DNA of 64,000 bases from Chitinophaga sp. SYP-B3965 (GTDB taxonomy: Bacteria; Bacteroidota; Bacteroidia; Chitinophagales; Chitinophagaceae). This document shows, piece by piece, positions 17,245-27,386 of the stretch; within the stretch, counting starts at the first letter, position 1; each line of letters begins with the position of its first letter. A program made the position numbers and the translations under genes. The stretch spans positions 3,338,488 through 3,402,487 of the forward strand of contig NZ_WJFD01000001.1 in the NCBI RefSeq assembly GCF_009647655.1, written 5' to 3'. The notes beneath the pieces are model-generated. The model was not told the origin of the DNA, did not search any database, and worked only from the letters and a program-made list of their open reading frames with translations.

Positions 17245-18924
17245 TTACTTAGCGTAAGTAGTGAACTCATGTGCCACAATGCCCCCATTGGTGAGCAAAG
17301 TGTACACCTGCATCCTTTCTTTATTCTGAGAGAAGGCCACACAGATATCTGCCGTACCGTTACCATTCAGTGTACCGTTCTGCTCAGCAGAAGTGAATAC
17401 ATTGAAAGTGGAGTAATTAGGATCTGTGGAAGAAGTATTTAACCTGGAAGTGTTTGTTACATCAAACAGGCAGGTATGGATCCTGTTCAGGTCGTAAGTG
17501 GACACATATTTCACAATAGCGAGATAGTTGGCATTGTTGAAACGGGTGTAAGCAGTAGGCATGTGGAAGATACCAAAGTTACCCACCTCATTGGCAAATG
17601 CTACTGATCTTGCATTTGTAGCGCCGTTCACAAATGCTATATCCTGCTGGTAGTTGATGAAGTAATCAGCATTGGCACCTGCGGAAACAGGCTGTGCTTC
17701 TGCATAAAAACCAAAGTTGGCAGCACCGTTAGCAAGACCGGGGTAAACGATCGTTTCAGGTGTTTGACTAACTACTACTCCATTCTGTACCCTCCATCTG
17801 AAGATAACATTAGATTGCCCGGCAGGTGCCATGATCACTGCATTACCATCCAGGTTACCATAAATGTTCACCCTGCGGCCTACACCACCATCCAGCGGAA
17901 TAGTAGCGGGATTATTGTTGGTCCAGTCGATCAGTTTTACAGGTGCGCCATCCAGTGCGTTCTTATACTTGTACAACATAAACTTCGCATTCTTAGGTGC
18001 CCAGGATGCAGCCAGCAGATTACCTACTGTATCTTCCACCATCTGGAAAGATAATTGTGCACCGAAGGGATTGTACATCTCCTGTACATAAGCAGCCGTG
18101 AAACGGTTATACACACTGAATTTGGAAGGGTTTGTCCTTCTTACCAGGATCAGGTGATCACCACTTACAGCAATACCTACTTCATTATTGGCCGTGAAAC
18201 CAAGATCGGAACCTGATTTAACCCACAGCTGGCGATTGATGCCAATACCATAAGCCAGTTTAATAGGCTCTGCAACTTTCAGGGTATAGGTTTTGGAAAC
18301 ACCATCTGTTCCTGTTATTACAAAAGGAAGTGGTTGCGACAGGTCTACTGCACCATCAATTGCAATGGAAGCCGTAGAATGTTTATTGATCTCGTAAGTG
18401 ATCTTTGCATTGTTCATGGCTGTGCCGGGTAATAGATAGAACAGCACTTCACCGCTCGGTTGCAGCACACCATCTATCTCCTGCGTTGCACCGGCCCCAT
18501 CTGTAAATTTCACTTTCACATTAGCTAAGGAAACATTGCCCACCTTCTTTGACATCACCACGTATTTCTTCACCTCGCCAGTACCGGAAACAACGGAAAA
18601 AGTGTACGGTTTAGAGAGATCGGTAAATACACCAAATGCTGGTGTGATATAGGCATCAGAAGGAATAGATCCACGGAGGAAGATCTTTGTCAGATCCGTT
18701 TCATCATCAGAATATTCCGGGAAAAAATACGGAATATCAAAATAGATGGTATCGTTGCTGTAGCGGGGATTGAATAAACGATCCCGGCCGTTGCCATCTT
18801 TGGAGGCATAAATATCGGTGAGGACATTTGCCGGATTACGTTGGATCTCATCCGCTTTACGGCAGGCAGTAAATAAACTGCCGGTGGCTATGGTGAATAT
18901 AATAAATGAACTGATACGTTTCAT
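17245..18924 (-). CDS. DUF5018-type surface lipoprotein
   Basis: A 559-residue lipoprotein with lipobox FTAC (Cys20). The first 230 residues consist of DUF5018-like beta-sandwich repeats: two similar units end in KPYTFSVVSGTGEVKKYVV and LPFVITGTDGVSKTYTLKV. The remainder (about 235-559) looks like a beta-propeller or similar beta-rich domain (LYKYKNALDG, FRWRVQNGVVV). Proteins of this kind follow SusD genes in many PULs and are presumed surface glycan-binding proteins. It lies 12 bases upstream of the GHL10-like gene and 34 bases after susD, so it belongs to the same transcript. Direct binding data for the family are not known to me. Confidence 0.75.
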   Translation of the reverse strand: MKRISSFIIFTIATGSLFTACRKADEIQRNPANVLTDIYASKDGNGRDRLFNPRYSNDTIYFDIPYFFPEYSDDETDLTKIFLRGSIPSDAYITPAFGVFTDLSKPYTFSVVSGTGEVKKYVVMSKKVGNVSLANVKVKFTDGAGATQEIDGVLQPSGEVLFYLLPGTAMNNAKITYEINKHSTASIAIDGAVDLSQPLPFVITGTDGVSKTYTLKVAEPIKLAYGIGINRQLWVKSGSDLGFTANNEVGIAVSGDHLILVRRTNPSKFSVYNRFTAAYVQEMYNPFGAQLSFQMVEDTVGNLLAASWAPKNAKFMLYKYKNALDGAPVKLIDWTNNNPATIPLDGGVGRRVNIYGNLDGNAVIMAPAGQSNVIFRWRVQNGVVVSQTPETIVYPGLANGAANFGFYAEAQPVSAGANADYFINYQQDIAFVNGATNARSVAFANEVGNFGIFHMPTAYTRFNNANYLAIVKYVSTYDLNRIHTCLFDVTNTSRLNTSSTDPNYSTFNVFTSAEQNGTLNGNGTADICVAFSQNKERMQVYTLLTNGGIVAHEFTTYAK

Positions 18925-18957
18925 AGTTTGCTTTTTTGTGTGAACAGGTGAAAGACC

Positions 18958-20664
18958 TTACCAACCCTTGATTTGTGACATGGCGCCATTACGTTGGATC
19001 TCATCTACCGGAATAGGGATGTAATACAACTTGGTAGTGAACTGGCGATTGGTATTATCTACCGGTACCACTTCATATTTCCAGCCTGCGCCCTGCGGTG
19101 TGATCTTATGACCGGTAAATTTCATACCGTTCAATACGATGTGCGCTTTGCGCCAGCGGCGGAGGTCCCAATAACGGTGGCCTTCAAAAGCCAGTTCCAC
19201 TTTACGCTCATGTTCAATAGCTGTCATGAATTGCGCAGCATCCCCTGCAGTGGTGTTAGGTAATAAACGTTTGTTCCTGAGTGCATTCAGTGCATCGGCA
19301 GCACCACCCAGATCATTCAGCTTTGTTCTGGCTTCAGCCGCAATCAGCAATACCTCTGCATAACGCATTTCAATAGAGCTTTGCGTACTCTTGTTCATCA
19401 CAAAATTGAGATTGGAGGAATCCAGCATCTTCTTGATATAATAGCCGGTAATTGTTCTTTTAGGGTCAGGTGTAAGGGAAAAGTCCATAAAATTATCTAC
19501 ACCGCTGCCTGCCTGTGAATTGATGTTCCTGCTCTTCCAGGGAGCGCCATTGTATAAAATGGTCGTATAAAATCTTGGCTCACGGTCAACGTAAGGGTTC
19601 GCCGCCTGTGTGGCATTGCTCCACGAGAATTTGGAACCATCTTTCATTTCGAATTCATTCACCAGTTCTGCTGTAGGTACACCGTATAGCAGCCCCTGAC
19701 CAGGAATATCACCGGCAGGTGCAAAACCAAGATCAAACTGATGGGTGAATTGTGGTGCGATATAATCCAGCTTGAAGATGGCTTCTTTGGTATCCTTTCT
19801 CAGGAACAGGGAAGCAAAGTTGGGCTCCAGCGCATAAACACCCTGGTCTGCCAGTTTGATCACTTCCGTTGCTGCATCTGCTGCATTTTTGTAATAAGCA
19901 GGAGCATTGGCAGCCGGCACACCGGTTAAAGGATCATCGTTATATAATTTCTTATCGTATTCAGCAATAGAAGCTGCATACAACCATGTACGTGCCAGCA
20001 TGCCATAAGCAGCGCCCTTTGTAGCGCGGCCGGAACGGGCGGCAGGTTGTGTAACAGGTAATTTTTCTGCGGCATAAGCAAAATCTGCTGCAATGTATTT
20101 CCAGCATTCGTCTTCACTGGAACGTGCATTGTTCTTATCGGAATATCCTTCCAGTGCAGGCATCAATACTACACTGCCATGTAACTTCACAAGCCAGAAA
20201 TATACATACCCACGGATGAAACGCGCTTCTGCTTCATACTGTTCTTTTTCTGCTTCACTTACTTTTGCATATTTGGCTAAACCGTACAGGAACTCATTGA
20301 GCCTGCGGATACGGCCATAACCAGTATTCCAATAGTTCAGCTGAGGACCGGCAGCATCTACACGGCTGGCATCCATGGCCAGGATGTTCACCGTTCCGTT
20401 CCCGGACGTAGTGGAAGTATATTTCATCACATCAGTGAGCGCATCTGTAGCATTACTATACCCAATAGGGAACTGACCGAACTGGAATGTATTAAACTCG
20501 GAGTACATACCGCTGATGTACAACTCCATATTCGCCGGATTCTTGTAGATGGCCTCTTCTGTGTATTTAGTGGTAGGTGGTATATCGATCTTACAGCCAT
20601 GTGCCAGTACCACAATACCTGCCAGTAAGAACGATCTTTTTATTGTTGAAAATATTATACTCAT
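18958..20664 (-). CDS. SusD/RagB-family outer-membrane lipoprotein
   Basis: Substrate-binding lid of a SusCD import complex on the cell surface, 568 residues. Lipobox LAHGC with Cys24 follows a short hydrophobic segment. The TPR-like helical region includes AEARFIRGYVYFWLVKLHG near 145, and the conserved C-terminal MRYAEVLLIAAEA and FEGHRYWDLRRW are standard RagB/SusD signatures. It directly follows the TonB receptor gene with an 11-base gap. The ligand is unknown but is probably the glycan attacked by the neighbouring GHL10-like protein and esterases. Confidence 0.97.
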   Translation of the reverse strand: MSIIFSTIKRSFLLAGIVVLAHGCKIDIPPTTKYTEEAIYKNPANMELYISGMYSEFNTFQFGQFPIGYSNATDALTDVMKYTSTTSGNGTVNILAMDASRVDAAGPQLNYWNTGYGRIRRLNEFLYGLAKYAKVSEAEKEQYEAEARFIRGYVYFWLVKLHGSVVLMPALEGYSDKNNARSSEDECWKYIAADFAYAAEKLPVTQPAARSGRATKGAAYGMLARTWLYAASIAEYDKKLYNDDPLTGVPAANAPAYYKNAADAATEVIKLADQGVYALEPNFASLFLRKDTKEAIFKLDYIAPQFTHQFDLGFAPAGDIPGQGLLYGVPTAELVNEFEMKDGSKFSWSNATQAANPYVDREPRFYTTILYNGAPWKSRNINSQAGSGVDNFMDFSLTPDPKRTITGYYIKKMLDSSNLNFVMNKSTQSSIEMRYAEVLLIAAEARTKLNDLGGAADALNALRNKRLLPNTTAGDAAQFMTAIEHERKVELAFEGHRYWDLRRWRKAHIVLNGMKFTGHKITPQGAGWKYEVVPVDNTNRQFTTKLYYIPIPVDEIQRNGAMSQIKGW

Positions 20665-20675
20665 CGCTGTACTTT

Positions 20676-23600
20676 TTAGAATGAAAGGTTTACACCTGCT
20701 GATAAAATGCGTTGTTGCGGATAGAAACCATTATTAACGTTCGGCATTTCCGGATCCAGGTATTTCAACTTGTCGAATGTGAACAGGTTAAAGCCGGAAA
20801 CATATACCCGGAACTGCTGGATCTTCGCTTGTTTCATCCAGCTTGCCGGAATGGTATATCCCAGCTGCATGGATTTCACACGCAGGTAACCACCATCACG
20901 TACCCAGCCTGAATTGATATGTGCATTATGTGCTGTAAGCGCTGCTTTGTATGAAGTTAAACGCGGGAATTCTGCATTTGGATTATCAGGCGTCCAGGCA
21001 CCTTCCACAAGGAAGTAAGGAGAGTTGCCATATCCATAGAAACTTTTTGTGAAAGGTGTATTATCATCAACACCACTTGTTCCGCTGGAACCTTCGTAGG
21101 TACCTGCCAGATTCACACTGCTGAGTGCAGCGCCTTGTAACAAGGCAGTAAGATCAAAACCGCCGTATTTCAGGTAGATGTTCAAACCATACATGATCTC
21201 CGGCAGATTGCTGCGGCCAATCACCACGAAATCATCTGTACGGGTAATGCGGCCATCGCCATTGATATCTTTATATCTGAAGAAACCAGGGGCCACCACA
21301 CCAGCACTGGGCGAAGGAGCATTCGCTGCTTCTTCCCATGTCTGATACATACCATCTGCTTCAAATCCAAATTTAGTACCCAGTGGTCTGCCAACCTGGC
21401 GCATCCACTCTGGTGTATTAGGCACTTCATCCTTACGGATGATCTTATTCCTTGCCCAGTTAAAGTTACCGGTAAGGCCATATTCCAGTTTACCTATTTT
21501 GTTATTATAACGGATCTGCAAGTCAACACCACGGTTATCCATGATACCGGAGTTTACGTTGGCAGGATAATATCCACCGATAGTGGATGGAAATAAACCA
21601 CCCTGCGATGCCAGGATATTTGTGGTTAACTTATAGAAATATTCAAGATCAAACCCAAGTTTACCATCCAGGAAAATAGACTCAAAACCTACGTTGGTTA
21701 CTTTTGCTGTTTCCCAGGTGAGTATAGGATTAGGAGGCGCACTAGTATAAATAGCAGCTGTTGGTTTTCCACCTAATACGATCACCGGATCTGTGGTCAA
21801 CTGATAAGTTTGTAAATATTCAAAAGACCCCGCCCTTTCATTTCCTAAACGGCCGACAGAGGCTTTCAGTTTCAGGAAATCTACCACACTTTTCGCCTTT
21901 TCAAAGAATGGTTCCTTGCTCACGATCCAGCCCACGGCTGCCGCAGGAAAATAATCCCAGCGGTAATCCGGATGGAAGTTGATGGATGCATCATAACGGG
22001 TAGCAAGTTCTACCAGGTATTTCCCTTTATAAGCATAATTGATCCTGGCAACATACCCCGCGCGTGAATCCAGATTGCTGCTACCGGTTGGTGCAATTAC
22101 ATCCAATGCACCCTGCCCGCCGTAATTGATCTCATGAATATCCGTTAACGGAAAATTACTGGCACCTGCAGAGAACAAGTTGTTCCTGCCCTGACCAAAT
22201 TCATACAAGGCCAGCGCACTTACTTCATGGTCGCCAAATGTTTGGTTATACGTGATGCTTGGCTGGAATGTTTTTCTGAAACTCTGCACGTAAGACTGGC
22301 GCAAGGTAGTTCTTGTGATCCCCGGCAAAGAGTTTATCGGAGTAAAGTCACCCGTGGTTTGATCCCTGTTGCGCCCCATCAATGTATAAGGGGTGAGCCA
22401 GCTTTTATTTTCCGTGCTGGTTTTATCATAAGCTGCCAGCACCTTTGCTTCCAGACCTTTCACCCAGGGTATTTTAGCCCGGAAGGTGATATTACCCTGG
22501 AATATATTGGATTGCCCGTTCTGATAACCAGATTGTTGTACAGATGCAATGGGATTCACCCATCCTGCATTACTGTTATAACCAACCGGTAAACCATTTG
22601 GCGCATATTCCGGCATGTTGGGAAGCATCCGCACCGCCTGGTAGAATGGATTCAGGTAAGCATCATTATCCGGAGAGAGACCAGGTGTGCGTGTATTTGT
22701 CTGACGAACACCCAGGTCCATCGACACAGAGAAGATATCACTCAATTCTGCATCAATATTGGAACGAACATTATAACGTTTGAAACCGGTGTTTTCCACC
22801 ACGCCGTTCTGGTCCAGGAAACCTGCACTGGTGAAATATTTCACCTTATCTGTACCACCTCTTACTGTAATATTGTGCTGATGTGAAATAGCTTCATTGC
22901 CCACCAGTTTTCCTACCCAGTCCGTATTACCTAATAAAGGATTCGTATTGGTACCATTACGCACTGCATCAATTTGTTCCTGTGAATACACAAAAGGAAC
23001 AGGACCAGCACCAATGTTCTCCTGGTAATCGCTATCCATCTCTATACCCTTATTATACCAGGTCATGTAGTCCGGGCCATTCAGGAATTTAGGGAAACGC
23101 GTATTGGAAGTTACCTGTATACCACCATCATAACTGATCTGCGGTTTTCCGGATTTACCACGTTTAGTAGTAACGAGGATAATACCGTTGGCAGCCTGCA
23201 AACCATATACCGCTGTAGATACCGCATCTTTCAAAAGTGTAATGGACTCTACTTCATTCGGGTCCAGCGAGCTAAAAGAACTACGTGGCACTCCATCGAT
23301 GATCACCAATGGACTTTGATTACCGTTATAAGTAGCTACACCACGGATGCGCAAAGTAGCTTCATCATTACCCGGGCGGCCGGACTGCTGCAATGCAGTA
23401 AGACCAGGTAAACGACCTGCCAATGCATTCGAAAGGTTCATGGTAGGCGCTTGTTTCAACTGATCGCCACTGATCTGCACAGCAGAACCAATTACATTTT
23501 GTCTTTTTTGCCTGCCATAACCTACTACGATCACTTCATTCAAACCACTGGCAGATTCTGCGAGTGTAATCTTAAGATCACCAGCAGCTGCAGTGGAAAT

Positions 23601-23879
23601 TTCTTTTGTCTGATAGCCGATAAAGCTAAATACTAACGTGGCAGATGCCGTTTTCAACGGTAAAGAGAATTTACCTGTAACATCTGTTTTGGTGCCGAGA
23701 GAAGTACCTTTGATCTGCACAGTAACACCCGGTAAAAAGCCTCCTTTTTCATCCGTCACCGTTCCGCTAACATTGCCCGTCTGCGCGTAGGTGTGGATGG
23801 ATGGCGCTATCAGGATAGCGAGGCATAGCAGCCATCTGACCATTCTTCTTTTGGTAGATAAAACCTCCATAAAAATCAT
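20676..23879 (-). CDS. SusC/RagA-family TonB-dependent receptor
   Basis: Outer-membrane transporter of 1,067 residues. Signal sequence, then a carboxypeptidase-regulatory-like domain (about 35-110, VSGTVTDEKGGFLPGVTVQIKG), plug domain (about 120-230, LNEVIVVGYGRQKR and the DAVSTAVYGLQAANGIILVTTKRG SusC signature) and a 22-strand barrel ending in Phe. It lacks an STN domain, so it is not wired to an ECF sigma/FecR pair. Control is more likely through the divergent ROK regulator. A second ATG at 23,870 is an alternative start. It forms the import complex with the next gene product. Confidence 0.97.
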   Translation of the reverse strand: MIFMEVLSTKRRMVRWLLCLAILIAPSIHTYAQTGNVSGTVTDEKGGFLPGVTVQIKGTSLGTKTDVTGKFSLPLKTASATLVFSFIGYQTKEISTAAAGDLKITLAESASGLNEVIVVGYGRQKRQNVIGSAVQISGDQLKQAPTMNLSNALAGRLPGLTALQQSGRPGNDEATLRIRGVATYNGNQSPLVIIDGVPRSSFSSLDPNEVESITLLKDAVSTAVYGLQAANGIILVTTKRGKSGKPQISYDGGIQVTSNTRFPKFLNGPDYMTWYNKGIEMDSDYQENIGAGPVPFVYSQEQIDAVRNGTNTNPLLGNTDWVGKLVGNEAISHQHNITVRGGTDKVKYFTSAGFLDQNGVVENTGFKRYNVRSNIDAELSDIFSVSMDLGVRQTNTRTPGLSPDNDAYLNPFYQAVRMLPNMPEYAPNGLPVGYNSNAGWVNPIASVQQSGYQNGQSNIFQGNITFRAKIPWVKGLEAKVLAAYDKTSTENKSWLTPYTLMGRNRDQTTGDFTPINSLPGITRTTLRQSYVQSFRKTFQPSITYNQTFGDHEVSALALYEFGQGRNNLFSAGASNFPLTDIHEINYGGQGALDVIAPTGSSNLDSRAGYVARINYAYKGKYLVELATRYDASINFHPDYRWDYFPAAAVGWIVSKEPFFEKAKSVVDFLKLKASVGRLGNERAGSFEYLQTYQLTTDPVIVLGGKPTAAIYTSAPPNPILTWETAKVTNVGFESIFLDGKLGFDLEYFYKLTTNILASQGGLFPSTIGGYYPANVNSGIMDNRGVDLQIRYNNKIGKLEYGLTGNFNWARNKIIRKDEVPNTPEWMRQVGRPLGTKFGFEADGMYQTWEEAANAPSPSAGVVAPGFFRYKDINGDGRITRTDDFVVIGRSNLPEIMYGLNIYLKYGGFDLTALLQGAALSSVNLAGTYEGSSGTSGVDDNTPFTKSFYGYGNSPYFLVEGAWTPDNPNAEFPRLTSYKAALTAHNAHINSGWVRDGGYLRVKSMQLGYTIPASWMKQAKIQQFRVYVSGFNLFTFDKLKYLDPEMPNVNNGFYPQQRILSAGVNLSF

Positions 23880-23897
23880 TGATTAGGTGAGTAGGAA

Positions 23898-25757
23898 TTA
23901 ATTTAGTTGTCCGCTAAAGTCCACGCCCTTTTGGAATGGCTTCAAATAATAGTCTATTAATACAGCTGTAGTGCTTCTGTTTAGTTCCAGTGTGGCTGCA
24001 GGTTTGCCGGCGATAGCCAGTTTGCTCCAATCTGCTTCCACCTGTTGCAGTGTTACCTTCGTACCTGCTTTCTCCAATAATTCCAGCAGGAACTGCAGTG
24101 TTAAAGGATCGCCGGATGCGCCCCAGTAATTGAGCAGGGAAGGATAATAGGGGCGAAGGCCCTCTGCGAGTTCATAACGGGAAATGATCTTCTCCGGGTA
24201 GAACCATGTTTGATTCGCCCATTGAAAAGGCACACCTGTTCCTTTAAGGATACCGGTAGCGCCTATACGTTGGATAGCTGCAAAATGTGCGCTTTCTGCA
24301 GGCACATCAATAAAGGGCATGATGTAAGCCTTTGCATCCAGCAAGGCCTGCTGTACTGCTCTGATATTTACTTCACGTGGCTGGATGTTCTTTTGCAGGG
24401 AAAGCGCCGCCAGTGCTCCTGCTGCCTGGCCAATACCCAATACCACAGGCTGTAAACGGGTAGCGCCGTTCACGATATTGGTAACGCTGATGCTTTTTTC
24501 TGCTACGATCAATCCATCTACTCCTTTCGGTATAAGGCTTCCTAACGGAACATTGTAAGAAGGCACACGGATCTTTACGAAATCGATCTTAGGTGCCGCC
24601 TGGTTTTTATCGTGGTGATGATCTATTGTGTAATCGCCTACAGCCACGCCCGTACGATACAACGTTTTATCATAAGGCCGGGATACTTCATTCACTGTTA
24701 ACACAGCCTCTCCTTTTACACGGCGGGATTCGCGGTGATAAGGGATCATCGGTAATTTATCAGTGGTGGGAAATTCATCGTCCGCAATACCAAGGTGTTT
24801 GTAACCGAGCGCAGTCTGCAGGTAATAGATAAAGCGCAAACTATGCAGCTTGGCGGCTTTCAGGGCTTGTTCCCTTTCGGTAGGTGTATTCTCAATAATA
24901 TTGAGATAAAAATCGTTGCCGGATTTCGGCCAGTTGATCATGTATTTATTATTCGGCAAACGGCCGTACTGCATCATGTGGTTGCAGTTATTATCAGGAG
25001 AATCAAAAGAAGCAGGATCAGAAACATCGCAGCTCTTTGCAAACTCCGCCGCATTATATCCTTCCGGTTTGGTGATGGTTTTGTTGGCGCCTTTTCCGTA
25101 ATCTTTCAGCACTACCACATACGTAAGGTCCTGGATAATATCGTTGGCTTTTTCAGGCGCCTGTAATTCTCCTGTTTCCTCCCGGCTATCCATCCCGATA
25201 TCATACTTTGCACCGGCAGCCGCCATCACGTCTCCCAGTTCAGTGGCATCTATCACCAGTTTTGCTTCAATGGTGCTGGTCTTTTTTCCCTGTAAGATGG
25301 TTACTTCCCAACGGTCGTTCACCTTGCGGATGGATTGCCATTTTGTTTGGTAAACAACTTTTAATTTGGGCTCCGCAGTTACCATCTTCTTTAATATATC
25401 ATTCCCCACATGCGGTTCAAACAAACAATTACTCACCCAACCGGTGAATACTTCTTTTGGACCACCATAATATGTATACAGATGAGAACGGAACTCGCCC
25501 CATAAACCAGAAGGCATCCTGTGATTGCCATCAATAGCAGATACCCCTGCGGAAGTAAGCATGCCGCCCAGCCAGGTAGTTTCTTCTATGATCAGTGTAT
25601 TTGTACCCAAACGTGCAGCCTGAATACCTGCCATGGTGCCACTTGCACCACCGCCGATCACAAGCAGATCAGTTTTCGTTTGTGCGTTCGCAGTAGTGCA
25701 AACGAAACCGAATACCAGTATTAATAACTGAGTACAATTGCGCATCCTTCTAGTCAA
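23898..25757 (-). CDS. exported FAD-dependent oxidoreductase
   Basis: A 619-residue protein of the FAD_oxidored (PF12831) type. A signal peptide (TTANAQ, about 21-26) is followed at once by the Rossmann motif GGGASG (35-40) and the acidic end of beta-2 at IIEETTWLGG. The flavin motif VIDATELGDVMAAAG lies near 168, and GSLIPKGVDGLIVAEKSISV and TRLQPVVLGIGQAAGALAA near 400-440 are typical of the family. The C-terminal 150 residues are less conserved. It is the first gene of the operon, 18 bases before susC. Its role in the glycan pathway is unknown; oxidation of a sugar or cyclitol hydroxyl in the periplasm is one possibility. Confidence 0.88.
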   Translation of the reverse strand: MTRRMRNCTQLLILVFGFVCTTANAQTKTDLLVIGGGASGTMAGIQAARLGTNTLIIEETTWLGGMLTSAGVSAIDGNHRMPSGLWGEFRSHLYTYYGGPKEVFTGWVSNCLFEPHVGNDILKKMVTAEPKLKVVYQTKWQSIRKVNDRWEVTILQGKKTSTIEAKLVIDATELGDVMAAAGAKYDIGMDSREETGELQAPEKANDIIQDLTYVVVLKDYGKGANKTITKPEGYNAAEFAKSCDVSDPASFDSPDNNCNHMMQYGRLPNNKYMINWPKSGNDFYLNIIENTPTEREQALKAAKLHSLRFIYYLQTALGYKHLGIADDEFPTTDKLPMIPYHRESRRVKGEAVLTVNEVSRPYDKTLYRTGVAVGDYTIDHHHDKNQAAPKIDFVKIRVPSYNVPLGSLIPKGVDGLIVAEKSISVTNIVNGATRLQPVVLGIGQAAGALAALSLQKNIQPREVNIRAVQQALLDAKAYIMPFIDVPAESAHFAAIQRIGATGILKGTGVPFQWANQTWFYPEKIISRYELAEGLRPYYPSLLNYWGASGDPLTLQFLLELLEKAGTKVTLQQVEADWSKLAIAGKPAATLELNRSTTAVLIDYYLKPFQKGVDFSGQLN

Positions 25758-25834
25758 TTTGTGTTGTTAAAGTCCCTCTGTTCTGGTTGGTGTCTAAATA
25801 TTTAAAATGATTCCTCTAAATAAGAATAAATTTT

Positions 25835-25858
25835 ATTAAAAGACAAGTACTTTTTAAT
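25835..25858. promoter_or_regulatory. dyad in the PUL/ROK intergenic region
   Basis: The divergent 343-base gap (25,758-26,100) is very A+T rich. An imperfect dyad, attaaaag and ctttttaat around a 7-base centre, lies about 80 bases upstream of the FAD oxidoreductase start. ROK regulators bind A+T-rich palindromes, so this is a candidate operator. The match is by symmetry only. Confidence 0.3.
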
Positions 25859-26019
25859 ATTATTTTATAACTATAGTATTATTAACCTCTAAAATGAGGA
25901 AAGTAAGGCTTAAAAGGAAAAATAGTATCACCGATTCCAGGGTCATAGGAGAAAAAGAAGGAATTATCCCTAAAAAGCCCAGATTATCAAGATTTGTTTT
26001 TAATTTTTTTTAAAAAGAA

Positions 26020-26027
26020 TATCTTTG
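26020..26027 (+). promoter_or_regulatory. -7 element of the ROK gene
   Basis: TATCTTTG matches TAnnTTTG exactly and lies 73 bases before the ATG of the ROK gene. The -33 element is not clear, since the nearest TTTG is 23 bases upstream in a T-rich run. Confidence 0.5.
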
Positions 26028-26100
26028 CGTAGATTGTACATTTATAAGATGTGGCAAATGCTGTAAAACTTTTTAAATAAACCTATCCCCACACACTCAC

Positions 26101-27327
26101 ATGAGTCAAACATTCTTTGAAGAATTAAATAATGAAACCCTGGGCGGTGTTGCGTATAAGAACCTGAGCCTGAAGAAGAAGATGATCGCCTATTTTGCCA
26201 ATATTAATAATGCGACCATTGCAGACCTGGCCAAGGAATTGAATGCCAGCACACCTAAAGTAACAAACCTGTTAAACGAACTGCTCCAGGAAGGCCTGGT
26301 GCACGACTACGGAAAAGTGGATAGCACAGGTGGCAGAAGACCTAACTTATATGGTATGGCGCCGGACGCCGGTTTCTTTATTGGCGTGGAAGTAAAACGT
26401 TATCATATTAACCTGGGCCTGCTGGATTTCAAAAAGAACCTCGTGAAGTTTGTGGAGAAGATCCCTTACGATCTGCAAAACACCGCCGCTTCCTTAGACG
26501 ACCTTTGCAAGATCATAGTAAAGTTCATTGATGAACTACCCGTTGGCCGGGAAAAGATCCTGGGCGCCGGCGTGAACCTCTCCGGCCGTATTAATTATGC
26601 TACCGGTTACAGCTACAGCTTTTTTCATTTCGACGAAGAACCGCTGAGCAAGGTGATAGAAGCCCGCATTGGTATCAGGACTTTCCTCGAGAATGATTCC
26701 CGCGCCATGGCCTATGGGGAATTCAGCAGTGGTACTGTGAACAACGAAAAGAACGTACTGTTCGTGAACCTGGACCATGGTATTGGTTTGGGGATCCTCA
26801 TCAACGGGCAGTTATATTATGGTAAATCCGGTTTTGCCGGGGAGTTTGGGCACATCCCTTTCTTTAATAATGAACTCATCTGCCATTGCGGTAAAAAAGG
26901 ATGCCTGGAAACAGAAGCCTCCGGAGCCGCACTGGTCCGCAAATTCCAGGAGAAACTAAAGGAAGGTTTTTCTACCGTGGTGATGCGCAAACACAAACAA
27001 CCGGAACAGATCACTTTAACAGACATCATCCAGGCCGCCAATAACGACGATATGCTGGCCATTGAACTCGTAGCGGAGATCGGCGAAAAGTTAGGCAAAG
27101 GCATTGCCATGCTCATCAATCTCTTTAACCCGGAACTGGTGATCCTCGGCGGCAGCCTCTCCACCACAGGAGATTACATCCGCCTGCCGATCAAGAGCGC
27201 CATCAATAAATTCTCCCTCAGCCTGGTGAATAATGATACCCACCTGATCCTTTCCCGCCTCGGCGAAAAAGCAGGGATCATTGGCGCCTGCCTGCTGGTG
27301 AGAAATAAATTGTTATCGCTGGCATAA
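26101..27327 (+). CDS. ROK-family transcriptional regulator
   Basis: A 408-residue regulator of the NagC/Mlc type. The N-terminal winged helix (about 20-85) includes TIADLAKELNASTPKVTNLLNELLQEGLV. The ROK sugar-binding domain follows, with FLENDSRAMAYGE near 199 and the zinc motif CHCGKKGCLE near 262, and LGGSL near 360 belongs to the kinase-like fold. The full domain set and the N-terminal helix-turn-helix mark it as a regulator rather than a sugar kinase. It is divergent from the 11-gene PUL operon across an A+T-rich gap and is the obvious candidate controller of it. The inducer would be a sugar or sugar phosphate from that pathway. Confidence 0.93.
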   Translation: MSQTFFEELNNETLGGVAYKNLSLKKKMIAYFANINNATIADLAKELNASTPKVTNLLNELLQEGLVHDYGKVDSTGGRRPNLYGMAPDAGFFIGVEVKRYHINLGLLDFKKNLVKFVEKIPYDLQNTAASLDDLCKIIVKFIDELPVGREKILGAGVNLSGRINYATGYSYSFFHFDEEPLSKVIEARIGIRTFLENDSRAMAYGEFSSGTVNNEKNVLFVNLDHGIGLGILINGQLYYGKSGFAGEFGHIPFFNNELICHCGKKGCLETEASGAALVRKFQEKLKEGFSTVVMRKHKQPEQITLTDIIQAANNDDMLAIELVAEIGEKLGKGIAMLINLFNPELVILGGSLSTTGDYIRLPIKSAINKFSLSLVNNDTHLILSRLGEKAGIIGACLLVRNKLLSLA

Positions 27328-27386
27328 ATAATTTGGCCGGTTAGAGCAGGGCGTGTACATTTAATTCCCAATTTAACTGGCTATCT

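Noticed and set aside
9187..25757. Reading the large PUL as a sialic-acid locus
   Set aside because: AGE epimerase, SSS symporter and esterases would fit, but no sialidase or N-acetylneuraminate lyase gene is present in the operon, so the substrate is left open.
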